Assembly (NCBI RefSeq): GCF_963082655.1
Contig: NC_081553.1
Location: 156,899,441 to 156,963,440 of the forward strand
Direction: 5' to 3'
Origin: Stomoxys calcitrans
Lineage: Eukaryota; Arthropoda; Insecta; Diptera; Muscidae
DNA length: 64,000 bases
In this document: piece by piece, positions 1 to 12,599 of the stretch
Numbering within the stretch: position 1 is the stretch's first letter
How the letters are laid out: each line of letters starts with the position of its first letter
Position numbers and translations under genes: made by a program
Notes under the pieces: generated by a model
Database searches by the model: none
Told to the model about the DNA's origin: nothing
The model's input: only the letters and a program-made list of their open reading frames with translations

Positions 1-144
1 TAATTATGTATTGATGGTCACATATCTGTGTGAATTTAAGTAATGCTTCTGTATTAATCAAAAAATAATTATATTTAATATATTATATTTATTACTTTAC
101 TTTATATTATTTATTATATTTAAAACTTACAATCATAGAATTTA

Positions 145-755
145 GACTACGGTGCCCCTTTCGGTTAAAAACTACTATGCTTGTTTTTGGTGGGTTTCTG
201 CAAACCGAGACGTGTTCCGTCCACACAACCATTACCTAAAAATTTTAAAGATAATGTAAATATAATATGTTATAGTTGAAAAAATTCATATATTTTTACC
301 TCCGGAAACACGAAACTTAGAACAGGAATATTCCATGCACAATGCCGACTAATCTGGTGCAAAATTTATGTGCATTGCACATTGTTTTTGTTCCATTTCA
401 TTTGCCACTCGCTGGACAACCTTACATGTTGCGCTTTGGCTCATACCTAACACAAAGTCATTTTCCACGGTGTGCCGAAAAGTTCCACTGGCCAATAGAG
501 ACAATGATGATGCCAACTGTAGAACTGGAGGAATGGATGATGACATATGTCCTGAGAAATCCAGAATTGACGGAATCTGAAACGAACTGTAAATATTACA
601 AATGCGTAAGAGAGAAAAGGGGTCACTACGTTCACGAATTTGTTTTCGTATTATTCTCTCATTATAATCGTCTTCATCCTCTGAAAACGATAATAAAAAC
701 CAGGATATATCCATTTTTTGTGCTTCAATTTCTATTATCGTGGCAAATAACAATT
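145..755 (-). pseudogene. PIF/Harbinger (HARBI1-like) transposase relic
   Basis: The reverse strand encodes a HARBI1-like N-terminal half (349-753): a stretch reading LASGTFRHTVENDF followed by GMSQ and a helical region, typical of the segment just before the DDE core. An in-frame stop follows at about 349. Translation then resumes to a GCVDGT motif (213-224), the usual site of the first catalytic Asp. Between them lies a plausible 64-bp intron (236-299) with GT and AG ends. Frame is lost soon after VDGT and the rest of the DDE domain is absent, so it is a dead fragment. Family assignment is from motif memory; the intron is inferred. Confidence 0.7.
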
Positions 756-1345
756 GTTTTATTTCGATGGTTCAGACACCGAATACTTTCGTATTTGTAT
801 AATATACGAACCAAAACTCGCTCGTTAACGGATGCGAGAATTAGGCCCCTGATGCTATATATATCTGTATCTGGTAGTAGATATATTTGGATATGGGACC
901 AGATATAATTTTATATGCTATACATAATAATATCCAAAGAGATATGCTAGATATAACTATTGTATATCTGGCCTTGGATATAATTATATCTTACCTTAGA
1001 TATAATTACATATGTCTTGGGCTATATTTATGTATAATTGAATTTTGTTCTTTCAATGCTTATATTTTATACTAAACTAGCTGAACCTGGCCCGCTTCGC
1101 TGCGCCTTCTTTAACTTTACGTGGAGCAAAATTTTCCTTGGAATATTTATTTTCGACAATTAAAGAGATTTTAGTGAAATACCATGCTACGAAAATAGTA
1201 TATCGCTTGACTAACAGTTTAACAATATAAGTGCCTTTATCTGAATCCTATATGATCTTTATTGGTCTATGAATTTAAGTTTGGATGTACATAGTATGTA
1301 CTCCATTCATAAAATACTTTATTTCATCCCGATATTCTCATGATG
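756..1345. other. AT-rich DNA without a recognisable gene
   Basis: No coding pattern is seen. From about 885 to 1015 the palindromic motif GATATAATTATATC and near copies recur several times. This is a low-complexity repeat that could fold or come from decay of a simple sequence. Confidence 0.5.
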
Positions 1346-1982
1346 TCTGAATTAAGGGTGTCTTCGGGGGTGAGGCGGTCTCCCAGACACTTGGCCCTGA
1401 AAAAATATCAACAACGTGCTCTTCTCTCAAAATTCCATTTATTTAAACCCCATATTGCCATTGGTTTTGAGGGGGAATTTACAGGATGAGGCGTCCCCCA
1501 AACACATTGTCCCAAAATTGGTTATCAAATTCGTTTTGTAATCTCAAATACCTTTCATGTGAGCCACATATTGGCATGGTCGAAAAATTTTTACCCTTTG
1601 GGGGTGTTTTGGCGAAGGGGTGATGCCCTAAATACATGGTCCTAAATTTGGATGTCAAATTCGTATTCTACTCCCTAATACCTATTTTTGAGCCCCATAT
1701 TGCGATGGTCAGTAAAAAATAGCTGTTTGTGGGGTATTTTGTGAAAGGGGTAGACCCACAAAAATTGGTACTGAAAGTGGGTATCAATTCTTGCTCTGCC
1801 CCCCAATACCTTTCATTTAAGCCCCACATTTACATAGTCGGTAAATATGCCTGATTTAGGGTGTTTTGGGGGGTGGGGTGGTTCCCCAATCTTTAAGCCC
1901 TTAAAATATATCAGCAACGTGCTCTATTCTCATACATTTGAAACCCATATTGCCATTGGCCTCGAAATTGGAAATCAAATTC

Positions 1983-1985
<3 letters not shown>
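1346..1985 (+). repeat. R2 dispersed repeat, about five degenerate units of 110-130 bp
   Basis: Each unit contains a line such as GAGCCCCATATTGCCATGG, then a G-rich stretch (GGGTGTTTTGGGGG), then ACATGGTCC..AAATTTGG and TCAAATTCGTATTCTACTCCC. Units recur near 1350, 1480, 1600, 1720 and 1840. The same family is present at 32335-32840. No coding capacity; origin unknown. Confidence 0.75.
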
Positions 1986-2045
<60 letters not shown>

Positions 2046-2052
2046 CATATCT
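1985..2052. repeat. (TA)n microsatellite
   Basis: A nearly pure TA dinucleotide run ending in the variant TATGTATATATATACATAT. It abuts the last R2 unit. The following 350 bases (2053-2400) hold nothing I recognise. Confidence 0.95.
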
Positions 2053-2399
2053 TCTGTGTGAACATAATGCAACTACAAGCACTCTCCTTTATAAAAATCT
2101 AGATTTTGTTGGTAGTTGCTTGTGTAAAGCTCCAAATTGTACTGCCATATATTAAAAGAGATTTCAGACTACTGTTGAAGATTCTGACTGTCGTATTATG
2201 TGAGATGTCACTAGTGTCTGTGCTATCTTTTTTTCTAACACCGATTTCTCGGGAACAATACTATATAAAACCACCGAGTGTACCTTTTATTTATCAGAGA
2301 ACCGAAAGCTTCTTACGTGTACAATTTCAAAGCCGTTGACCACAAGAAGGGGTAGTGGTCTAAAATGGGTTAAGGGCAGTTTTGAGGGCCAAATTACCC

Positions 2400-3235
2400 C
2401 ACCGTGCGATGGTACACCCAATGCAAAGGTGTAAATGTATCACAATTTTAAGATCTTTTGGCTCATCCGTAGAGAAAGTAACATGTTGCACTTAGACTTG
2501 CCGAGATGTACGACTTTCAAAAAACCTGTAGTCTCCTGATATAAACCGTCAAGGTGTAACTGTATCCCAATTTTGTGAGGTCTAATTTAATCCCCAAAGA
2601 AAGTACAATTTTGTGCGTTTTTGTACCAGAATGTACGAAAAAAGTTTCTAGTCGTCCATTCTGTATCCCACATTTCAGGCTCTAGCGAAATCCTTAAGTA
2701 CGTTACAGTACCTAAAGTCGTACTAAATGTAACTTTCCCATTTTCCGTACTTCTTTTTCTGCCCTATTGTTTAAGATGCCATTTGTGTCATTGTGAACTA
2801 ATGTACGAATTTCTGAAAACTTTTCTAGTGGCCGATATATACTAGCATGGAGCACCCGTTTCCTAATTTTGAGAGCTTATGCTCAATCCGTAAAGAAAGT
2901 ACCAATTTGTACAATTTTGTACCTAGATGTTCCAATTTCAAAAATCTCCTAGTCGCCCAATAAGTACTTGTCGATGTGTAACACTATCCAAATTTTGAGA
3001 GTTTTAGCTCAATCCGTAAGGAAAGTACTTTTGTTCATTTTCGTTTTTGTACCTACATGTACAAATTTCAAAACAATCTTTAAGTCGCCCGATATACTAT
3101 ATTGAGGAGTAACTATATCCTAATTTGAGAGCTGTTGTTCAACCCATAAAGAAGGTGCCATTTTGTACCTTTAAGTACCTTAATTTACGAATTTCAAGAA
3201 ATTCTTCTAGTCGGGCAAATATACTCCCAGACCAT
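2400..3235 (+). repeat. R3 dispersed repeat, about seven degenerate units of 110-125 bp
   Basis: Units share the order: TTTTGAGAGCT.., CTCAATCCGTAAAGAAAGTAC, TTTTGTACC..ATGTAC, AATTTCAAAA, CTAGTCGCCCGATATACT. Clear units start near 2440, 2570, 2680, 2860, 2985 and 3115. Scattered ORFs inside are by-products of the repeat. Same architecture as R1 and R2 (short degenerate units in a row) but different sequence. Confidence 0.7.
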
Positions 3236-3284
3236 GTTTATCGCCCTGAAAGGCCCGGAGGCCCGTTGGTAGAACTTTAATGTT

Positions 3285-3480
3285 GGTCACCTTGGTCCTA
3301 CAATATTTGTTTAGGGCTGCCAAAAGCGCATTTATGGTCTGATTTTTTATTTGCTAAGGTTTGATTCTTCAGTCAAAAGTTATGTGAATTACAAATAAAC
3401 AAATGTGAAAAAATTTAAATTTTTGGCATTTTTAGTCTCTATAAAGAAAATGCGACATAAACCTTTTTATGCAGAGAAAA
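3285..3480 (+). repeat. Left arm of an inverted repeat pair
   Basis: Contains TTGGTCACCT, CTGCCAAAAGCGC, TTTATGGTC, TTATTTGCT, AGTTATG and AACAAATGTGAAAAAA in order. The same blocks occur in the same order on the opposite strand at 5345-5711. The arms flank about 1.9 kb that includes the mariner relic. Confidence 0.65.
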
Positions 3481-3699
3481 AAGATTTAACGTAGTTGCAT
3501 TTAAAACGAAATTTTTAGAATTTGTGTTGACTCTAGTAGGAGATATCTGAAGCACAGCATTGGCATTTTTGACGAAAGAACTAGAAAAAAAATTCTCAAT
3601 ACGCAAATCTGAAACTCTTAACCTGATAAAATATATTTGTTAACCCCAGGCGGTACCTAAATACTTGCCATCCAAGGATTGTGGTTTTTGCCCTGTAAG

Positions 3700-4120
3700 A
3701 GGATTTTGTATATTTAAGCCACGAAATGTGGGCAAAAATTATACTTATTTTTTTTTAGCAGATTTTTGTATATAACATACTGAAAAACTAGAACGATAAG
3801 TTTTTTGGTTTGATTTTATGATAATATCAGATAACATCGATTGGAATTGGTTTTTCAAAAATGTGTACATTTTAGGCTCATTTAGTAATTTATCTAAATT
3901 AACCAACCAAGATTTTATATTTCGATTTCGGCTTAGACTTCCTGTTGTAAAGCAAGTCCTGACACATATTTTATATATGTGTACTAAATGTGGACACATC
4001 GGCTTTTTTCCTTTACATTCTCGACAAATCACTTATACGGAAGACTTGAAAGAAGTAAAAATCAGTCTGCCAGTCTGCCATTTTTTTAATGAACTGAGAT
4101 ATCTCTGTGAAATTTTAAAT
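3700..4120. other. Unclassified segment between inverted arms
   Basis: Open frames exist on both strands (3818-4141 forward, 107 aa; 3745-4032 reverse, 95 aa). The reverse frame has a cysteine-rich start (CRECKGKKPMC) and the forward frame contains CTKCGH. I do not recognise either, and neither has a clear family motif. It could be a relic of the element carrying the inverted arms, or chance. Confidence 0.3.
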
Positions 4121-4121
4121 A

Positions 4122-5003
4122 TTGGGTTACCCAAAAAGTAGTTTTTGACAAAGTTTTTCAACGGCTTGTGACTCTGTAATTGCATTCTTTCTTCTGTCAG
4201 TTATCAGCTGTTACTTTTAGCTTGCTTTAGAAAAAAAGTGCGCGAAATTTTGTTTACATTTGTTTGTTTGGCGTCAATTTTAATATGGGTACCACATGTA
4301 TTGAAAGAAATTCATTTAACAAACCGAACTAACGCTTATGATATGCACCTTAAACGCAATGAATTCGATCCGTTTTTAAAACGAATCATAACTACGTTAG
4401 TCGAAAACGATCATGGTCCAAGCATGGTGAACCAGCTCAAACCAGTTCAAAGGCTGATATCCGCCAAAAGAAGGTTATGCTGTCTATTTGGTGGGATTGG
4501 AAAGGTGTGGTATATTTTGAGCTGCTTCCAAGGAACCAAACGATTAATTCGGATGTTTACTAAAAACAATTGGACAAATTGAATACAGCCATCAAGGAAA
4601 AGCGACCAGAATTGGTCAATCGTAAAGGTGTCATATTCCACCAGGACAACGCACACATCTTTGGTCACTCGCCAAAAACTGAGTGAGCTTGGCTGGGAAC
4701 TTTTGATGCATCCACCATATAGCCCTGACCTTGCACCATCAGACTACCATTTATTTCGTTCTTTGCAGAACTCCTTAAATGGTAAAACTTTAGGCAATGA
4801 TGAGGCTATAAAATCGCACTTGGTTCAGTTTTTTGCAGATAAAGGCCAGAAGTTCTATGAGCGTGAAATACTAAATTTGCCAGGAAGATGGCAAAAGGTT
4901 ATCGAACAAAATGGCAATTATATATTTGATTAAAGTTCATTCTAAGTTTTATTAAAAATGCATTTACTTTCTTTTAAAAATCCGCAATTACTTTTTTGTC
5001 AAT
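4122..5003 (+). pseudogene. Degenerate mariner element (Tc1/mariner, irritans-like)
   Basis: The left end TTGGGTTACCCAAAAAGTA is a typical mariner terminal repeat; the right end AAAAATCCGCAATTACTTTTT is its decayed partner near 4975-5000. Coding runs from about 4340. The N-terminal HTH part is mostly deleted, leaving FDPFLKRIITTLVENDHGPS. It continues with WWDWKG (first Asp), then HQDNAH (second Asp) and HPPYSPDLAPSDYHLFRSL (third Asp, DD34D style), ending NYIFD at 4933. An in-frame TAA after NSDVY (about 4560) and lost frame upstream make it inactive. Confidence 0.85.
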
Positions 5004-5344
5004 ATTTGTTAGACGAATGTGCGAAGACATTTGTGAAGCGATTTTTAATTTATATACCGATTTAGACAGCTTACAAAATGTACAATAATTTGCTGTATCA
5101 TTTTACAATCCAATGGCGCCCTATCCCCGACCCGATGGAATCATTCATCGGTACCACTGAGTGTAACGAATATATGTTATCAAGTTGGAGGTTGCAGCCT
5201 TGCAGCTTTTGAGAACTCAAAGGGTTTTCTAGTTTTTTTTTTTTTTTTTTTTAAATTCCAATATTGTATTCCATGCATCTATAACTAGAGTCAAATACAC
5301 ACTAGAGCCCCTTTACAGTATAATAAGCTAAATTGAAAGCTTTA

Positions 5345-5711
5345 GATCAAAGTTTCTTTATAAAGACGAAACTATAAAATTACCTTTTTTGATCAAAATA
5401 TTTCAAAAATTTTATTTTTTTCACATTTGTTGATTTGTAGCTCGCATAACTCGTGACCAAAGAACCAAACCTAAGCATAAAAAACAGCAATTATGTAGCA
5501 AATTTTGTCAGCTGCTTTTACAAACAACAATATAAAAGACAAGCCTCAGCGAAATTTTCAAAACAAAATTTGCAAGTCGAAATTCTTGGACACTATAAAT
5601 GATATCCCGTAGGGTTTTTTTGAAGCAAATAAAAATATTGAATTTCGGACCATAAACGCGCTTTTGGCAGAAGGGACAAAACATTGTAAGACTGAGGTGA
5701 CCAACTTTAAA
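5345..5711 (-). repeat. Right arm of the inverted repeat pair
   Basis: Reverse-complement partner of 3285-3480. It carries about 150 extra bases in the middle (around 5470-5610) relative to the left arm. Flanking A/T-rich DNA to 5935 contains nothing recognised. Confidence 0.65.
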
Positions 5712-5935
5712 TTGGTACTTTCAATTAAAAAATTTGCTGAAATTGATACTTAAAAAGAATTTGTATTATTGATTAAAAATTTATTAACTCCATAAATCAA
5801 TTATTGGAAAGTTGCCCTTTCTTTTAAGCAACTTATTTAGCCGGTTTAACAAAATAAATACTTGATATTTCTCACGTGAATTAAAAAACATTTTTTTTCA
5901 TTGGATTACAATGCGTATAAAATATGAAATATATT

Positions 5936-6968
<1,033 letters not shown>

Positions 6969-6970
<2 letters not shown>

Positions 6971-8425
6971 TAAAAGCGTGCTAAGTTCGGCCGGGCCGAA
7001 TCTTATATACCCTCCACCATGGATCGCATTTGTCGAGTTCTTTTCCCGGAATCTCTTCTTGGGCAAAAAAGGATATAAGAAAAGATTTGCTCTGCTATGA
7101 GAGCGATATCAAGATACGGTCCGGTTTGGACCACAATTAAATTATATGTTGTAGACCTGTGTAAAATGTCAGCCAATTCGAATAAGAGTTGCGCCCTTTG
7201 GGGGCTCAAAAAGTAAAATAGAGAGATCGACTTATATGGGAGCTGTATCGGGCTATAGACCGATTTAGACCATAATAAACACGTATGTTGATGGTCATGA
7301 GAGGATCCGTCGTACAAAATGTCAGGCAAATTTGATAATAATTGCGACTTCTAGAGGCTCAAGAAGTCAAGATCCCAGATCGGTTTATATGGCATCTATA
7401 TCAGGTTATGAACCGATTTAAACTTTATTTGACACAGTTGTTGAAAGAAAAAATAAAAAACGTCATGCAAAATTTCAGCCAAATCAGATAGGAATTGCGC
7501 CCTCTAGAAGCTCAAGAAGTCAAGTCCCCATATCTGTTTAAATATGACAGCTACATCAGGTTATGAACCGATTTGAACCATACTTGGCGCAGTTGTTGGA
7601 TATCATAACAAAATACTTCGTGCAAAAATTCATTCAAATCGGATAAGAATTGCGCCCTCCAGAGGCTCAAGACCCAAGATCGGTTTATATGACAGCTATA
7701 TCAGGTTATTAACTGATTTGAACCATACTTGGCACAGTTGTTGGATATTGTAACAAAACACGCCGTGCAAAATTTCATCCCAATCGGATAAGAATTGCGC
7801 ACTCTAGAGGCTCAAGAAATCAAGACCCAAGATCGGTTTATATGGCAGCTATATCAGGTTATGAACCGATTTCAATCATACTCGGCACAGTTGTTGGAAA
7901 TCATAACAAAACACGTCGTGCAAAATTTCATGCCAATCGGATAAGAATTGCGCACTCTAGAGGCTCAAGAAGTCAAGACCCAAGATCGGTTTATATGGCA
8001 GCTATATCAAATTATGGACCGATTTAAACCATACTTAGCACAGTTGTTGGATATCATAACAAAACACGTCGTGCAAAATTTCATGCCAATCGGTTAAGAA
8101 TTGCGCACTCTAGAAACTCAAGACCCAAAATCGGTTTATATGGCAGCTATATCAAAACATGAACCGATATGGCCCATTTACAATATCAACCGACCTACAC
8201 TAATAAGAAGTATTTGTGCAAAATTTCAAGCGGCTAGCTTTACTCCTTCGGAAGTTAGCGTGCTTTCGACAGACAGACGGACGGACATGGCTAGATCGAC
8301 ATAATATGTCGCGACGATCAAGAATATATATACTTTATGGGGTCTCAGACGAATATTTCGAGTAGTTACAAACAGAATGACGAAATTAGTATACAATCCC
8401 CCATCCTATGGTGGAGGGTATAAAA
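6969..8425 (+). repeat. R1 dispersed repeat, near-complete copy
   Basis: Starts AGTAAAAGCGTGCTAAG and then the perfect palindrome TTCGGCCGGGCCGAA. TATACCCTCCACCAT follows; its reverse complement ATGGTGGAGGGTATA closes the element at about 8420. The interior is a row of roughly 150-bp units: GATCGGTTTATATGGCAGC, TATCAGGTTATGAACCGATT, GGCACAGTTGTTGGA, AAATTTCA..CCAATCGGATAAGAATTGCG, CTCTAGAGGCTCAAGAAGTC. A GACAGACGGACGGACATGG stretch precedes the right end. No protein is encoded; it looks like a non-autonomous element. Confidence 0.85.
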
Positions 8426-8739
8426 AGGATGTCGTATTACGTAGAAAAAAATTACCCAACATTGGTTCAATAATTTTAATACGCCTTATGAAAATTTTCT
8501 GTTTTTATGAAAACTTTCTAAACTAGCTTATATACATAAAGTGGTTATGGAAATTTCCTTTAAGCTTTTACTTATAACAAGTTAAAAAAAAAATAATTCT
8601 AATCCGTGACATATCATACATATCATCACATCAATATTTCCTGAAGCTTATTACCATATATTTGTAGGATATGTCAGTATGAAGTGCACCATGTTATACA
8701 AGCAAGTTTAATAAAAAAAACGAGGAAACCGTTGTATAA

Positions 8740-9258
8740 AATTTTGGGAAGATTGGTCAATAAATGCGCTTGTAATGGGTCTAGGAGTTAAAATCGGACG
8801 ATATATAGACATATATATCTGAACAGATTTCTATTTCTATAAATTTACCAGTAATATCGAGAGCCAAAAGAAAATCCTTCCTGTCGAATTTCGAGAGAAT
8901 TGGCTCACAAATGACCATTTTATTGCTTTATTACTGCAAATCGGAAAAACATATAAATGGGAGCTATATCCAAATCTAATCCGATTTTTTCCAATTTCAA
9001 TAGGCTTTGTCTCTAAGCCAAAAAACATGCCCATACCAAATTTGAAGACGATCGGATGAAAATTGCGACCTGTACATTATACACAAATTAACATGGACAG
9101 ATGGACCGACAGACGGACATAGCTAAATCGATTCAGAAAGTGATTCTGAGTCGATCGATATACTTATCAATGGGTCTATCTCTCTTCCTTTTGGGTGTTA
9201 CAAACTAATTCACTAAGTTATAATACCCTGTTCCACAGTGGTGGTGTAGGGTATAAAA
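8740..9258 (+). repeat. R1-related repeat, divergent subtype
   Basis: Contains AAAATTTTGGGAAGATTGG, TATATGGGAGCTATATCC, CCGACAGACGGACATAGC and a right end GTGGTGGTGTAGGGTATAAAA. The order matches R1 but the sequence is a different subfamily. The left end is missing. DNA at 8426-8740 and 9259-9490 holds nothing recognised. Confidence 0.65.
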
Positions 9259-9494
9259 ATTTTAATTAGTGGGGAGTGAAATATGTTATACATGATCCTT
9301 TACATATTTGAATGCACTTTTATGACATTATCAAAACATCTTGTAAAAAATACACCCCTTTACAAAACAGTCAGCATATGTTGTTATGACTTTTTTCATA
9401 CGAAACCAATTAAGTTTTTAGGAATATTTTACAACAAATACAAAAATGGTTGATAAATTTGTGTGTTTATTTAAAGGTGTAAAGTTTTAAAATG

Positions 9495-9835
9495 AACCAG
9501 TAAAAAGGCATTAAGTCCGGTAGGGCCGTATCCACCACCTTGAGTAAATATGTAAATCACCTTTCGTCATAATCCGGTGAAAATTGCATAATTTAGGTAC
9601 CAATAGCAGCTACATCGAAATATGGTCCGATTTGGAACGAATTCGGCATGGACATTGAATGGTCTAATAAATACAAGGCACTGGTCAATTTGTAGAAATA
9701 TAGACCGATTTGAGCCATATAGGACACGGATGTCAAAAAGCTTAACATTAGTCACTGTGTCAAATTTCAGAGAAATCGGATAATAAATGCGTCTTTTATA
9801 AGGCAAAGATCCTAAATCGGCAGATCGACCTATCA
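9495..9835 (+). repeat. Truncated R1-like left end
   Basis: Begins AGTAAAAAGGCATTAAGTCCGG, a decayed version of the R1 start also seen at 62750. It keeps one or two internal units (ATATAGACCGATTTGAGCC, AAATCGGATAATAAATGCG) and ends near 9835 without a right terminus. Confidence 0.6.
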
Positions 9836-9839
9836 CTCC

Positions 9840-10687
9840 ACCGCTGGAGTGCCTCCTCCTTCTAATAGGGTGACTCTGGCAACGAGCGTTCGACTTTTTA
9901 GGCATCTTACCATTTTGGCAGTGAGTAGTAAATAATCCTCTGACCACTCTGACATTGAGTGGTTGACGATTTTTCGGCATTTCCATGTTGAGTGCTAGTC
10001 CTCCATCCTTCTCTTGGTCCACTCGGGCGGTGAGTGGCCGACTTCCTTTGCATTTTACCACTCTTGCGGCGAGCGTTTAGCTCTTGACATTTTCTTTTGG
10101 GATTTCTGTCATATTATACTTATCCAAACTATTCTCAGTTTGAATTCGTCTTCCCGACCCAAAGCCTGTCACCTCATGATTTCCGTCTTCTGTCTTAGCC
10201 GTGTGAATTCATCAATTCTCCCTTTATTCAAACTAGGAAGTCCTAATTTTCTAGAAGCTGATATCCCATTAAAGCATTAATACTCTCCCCCTTCGTTTCT
10301 ATTCAACGAAGGAAGTTTTAATTTCTTGGGAAATGCTCGTCCTGAATTTGTTGGCACAAATATTCGATTTTCTTAATGGTCTTTTGCACTCTATGTGCAA
10401 AAATCATATGGTCATATGACAACCTTCCATTCGACTGAGTTCCTCTAAAAAATGCTTTTTCGAGTCCGTGAAGGATTCTCTCTACTTTGAAAATATCTCC
10501 CACTTATCCCACGACACACTAATTTTCTTTTTTTTATTTTTCCAAAATTCACTTTCACTTTGCAAATGTCCGTCAGATTCGATACGACAAACGTCACTGT
10601 TCATTTGCTTCTAGAATGTCACGGTCAGTATCACTTAAAAATAGTCAAATTACACTACAAGTGCCTATCACGTCGGGGTCACCAAAA
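9840..10687 (-). mobile_element. 5' internal part of an LTR retrotransposon (tRNA-Trp primed)
   Basis: Lies just downstream, on the reverse strand, of the LTR at 10688-11111. The reverse complement of 10667-10684 reads TGGTGACCCCGACGTGAT, which matches the 3' end of insect tRNA-Trp and so is a primer-binding site three bases inside the LTR. Beyond it are reverse frames without clear gag motifs (10318-10503 and about 9840-10061; the latter has recurring basic blocks such as LTARV and MPKNRQPLNVRV). tRNA-Trp priming is characteristic of the CsRn1/Kabuki branch of Ty3/gypsy (family knowledge). No pol and no second LTR are present. Confidence 0.6.
10667..10684 (-). promoter_or_regulatory. tRNA-Trp primer-binding site
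   Basis: On the reverse strand: TGGTGACCCCGACGTGAT, complementary to the tRNA-Trp 3' end. It sits three bases after the CA end of the LTR, as expected for a minus-strand primer site. Confidence 0.75.
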
Positions 10688-11111
10688 TGTGCAGCGCTTG
10701 CTTGCTGCACATCGAAAAGGGTGCAGGGAAAACATAAGTGTCTCCGTTGATGGTTGAAAAAGAATTCAATTTATTGTACTTACAAACAAACCTTAATACC
10801 TTATACATGCTTAAAATCCTAAATCTATACAATGCTTAATAACTAAGGACAGCAAATACAAAACAAATGTAGCCTATTTCCACACACAGAGAATTTTCAC
10901 ATAGTCAACTATTGTAGCTACCTGTATAAGATGAAACACACGCACTCTTAGATAAGACAAACAAAACATTTCAATGTCTGCTTCTCCATTAGTATCCTTA
11001 CATGTGATCATTTTACGATCTAATTGTGGACATCCCTTATCTCAGTACATACTACAAACAAATGTTTAAGATTTGTTGACCTATCCTAAAACTAAAGTAC
11101 AAAACTGTACA
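10688..11111 (-). repeat. LTR of the tRNA-Trp-primed element
   Basis: Reverse-strand orientation: begins TGTACAGTTTTGTAC at 11111 and ends GCGCTGCACA at 10688, giving TG...CA ends and about 424 bp. The outer end cuts directly into the transposase relic at 11112, exactly where that protein changes from CHTARV to unrelated sequence. A target-site duplication cannot be checked because the other end of the element is gone. Confidence 0.6.
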
Positions 11112-11480
11112 ACGCGTGCTGTGTGGCATGTGGCACCGTCTTTTTGAAACTGCATATCATGCAAGTCAAGCTCTTGCATTTTGGGCAAAAAAAAGTTGGA
11201 TATCATCTCACGGTAGCACTCACCATTTACAGTTTCGTTACGATTCGAAAGAAGTATCTTTGAAGAAGTACGGTCCAATGAAGCAACCAGACCATAAACC
11301 GCACCAAACTGTGACTTTTCTGGATGCATTGGTAGCTCTTGCAATGCTTCTGGCTGATATTTACTCCAAAATCGACAATTCTGTTAAGTTCCATACCCAT
11401 TGAGTTAAAAATGAGCTTCGTCGTTTGTTAATAAAATTCAATAATTTTCAAGCGTTGTTCGTTTGTAAGACGATTCATGG
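11112..11480 (-). pseudogene. Tc1/mariner-superfamily transposase, internally deleted
   Basis: Reverse strand. The start at about 11478 reads MNRLTNEQRLKIIEFY, a helix-turn-helix opening common in fly transposases, then a stop. After a jump the frame resumes with ELPMHPEKSQF, NETVNGECYREMISNFFLP and FQKDGATCHTARV; the last carries the second Asp of the DDE/D triad. The middle of the gene is missing and the C-terminal third was removed by the LTR insertion at 11111. DNA from 11481 to 11840 shows no further gene. Confidence 0.65.
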
Positions 11481-11840
11481 TTAAATTATAGACCAAATTG
11501 AAGATGTTTGAGAGTGAAACAAAACACGAAACGTGCGTGAGCTATTTAAACCAGTGTTGCCAAAAAGATAATAGCTTAAAAAACCACCTCTTATATATGG
11601 ATTTTTTTACTGTTGTATGTGCTTTGGTTATTTCGGCATTGGATAAAGAAATGTATTGGTTGAAACAAAATAGTTTGATTTTTTATGTCAACGGTTGCGG
11701 TCGTAAGAGTTCTTAAAAAAATGTGGTTTAGAAACAATAAAGGACACCAGGAATGACTCAATTGTGGAATGTGTTACAATATAATCGATTGGATGTGGAA
11801 GAAAAATAAATAAATCGTTGTGGCAGCCTGCCAACGGCGG

Positions 11841-12337
11841 AAACGAGTTGACCTTCTCTTAAATACTAATGAAGGTTGACCTTACAAGAGAGCTCATTGC
11901 ACATCCAGAATATGGCTAAATGAATGAGATGTAATACATTTGTCTCTTTAGCTTGCTTCTTATACCCTACACCACCACCGCGGTACAGGGTGGTGTATCT
12001 ATATCCGTCTGTCGAAATCACGAATGCTTTCGAACGAATAAAAATATCCGGTTGCAATTTTGCACTGATACTTTTTTTAGCGGTTGGTCATTGGGAATTG
12101 AAAATGGGTCATATCGGTTCAGATATGGGTATATCCCCCATAAAAACCGATCCCCAGTTTTAACTTCTTGAGCCCTTAAAGACTTAAATTTTCATCCGAT
12201 TTGGCTGAAATCTTTTCCGGCTTCCAACATCTGCGCAAAGTATGATCCGAATCGGTCTATACACTGATATAGCCTCCATATTAATCGACCCCGGATTTGA
12301 CAATACTCAACGAAATTTTTTAATTCGAAACAGCAAA
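11841..12337 (-). repeat. R1-like repeat, tandem copy A (uninterrupted)
   Basis: A 497-bp unit beginning AAACGAGTTGACCTTCTC and ending GAAACAGCAAAA. It contains an R1-type end (CCCTACACCACCACC), GTCTGTCGAAATCACGAATG and one R1-style block (ATCCGAATCGGTCTATACACTGATATAGCC). Copy B follows directly at 12338 and is split by LINE-A. Copy A preserves the empty site GATGTAATACATTTGTCTC (about 11929). Confidence 0.8.
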
Positions 12338-12599
12338 AACGAGTTGACCTTCTCTTAAATACTAATGAAGGTTGACCTTACAAGAGAGCTCATTGCACAT
12401 CCAGAATATGGCTAAATGAATGAAATGTAATACATTTGTTGTTGTTGTTGTTGTTGTAGCAGTTTATTGTGTACTATCTTTCGTCTGCTTGATTCTGTTG
12501 AGTGTCAAGACCCAGGAACTCCGCGACTAAGATGGGGTGCGTCCACAGGGATCTGGGTCTGAGTCGAGTGGGTCTGGCCGGGCAGTTAAACAGGTGACG

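Noticed and set aside
342..908. A 188-codon forward frame
   Set aside because: It is antisense to the Harbinger-like transposase, which has the recognisable motifs.
7000..8425. Regular repeats considered as a CRISPR array
   Set aside because: Units of about 150 bp are degenerate throughout with no constant repeat plus unique spacer, and the setting is a eukaryotic genome with introns.
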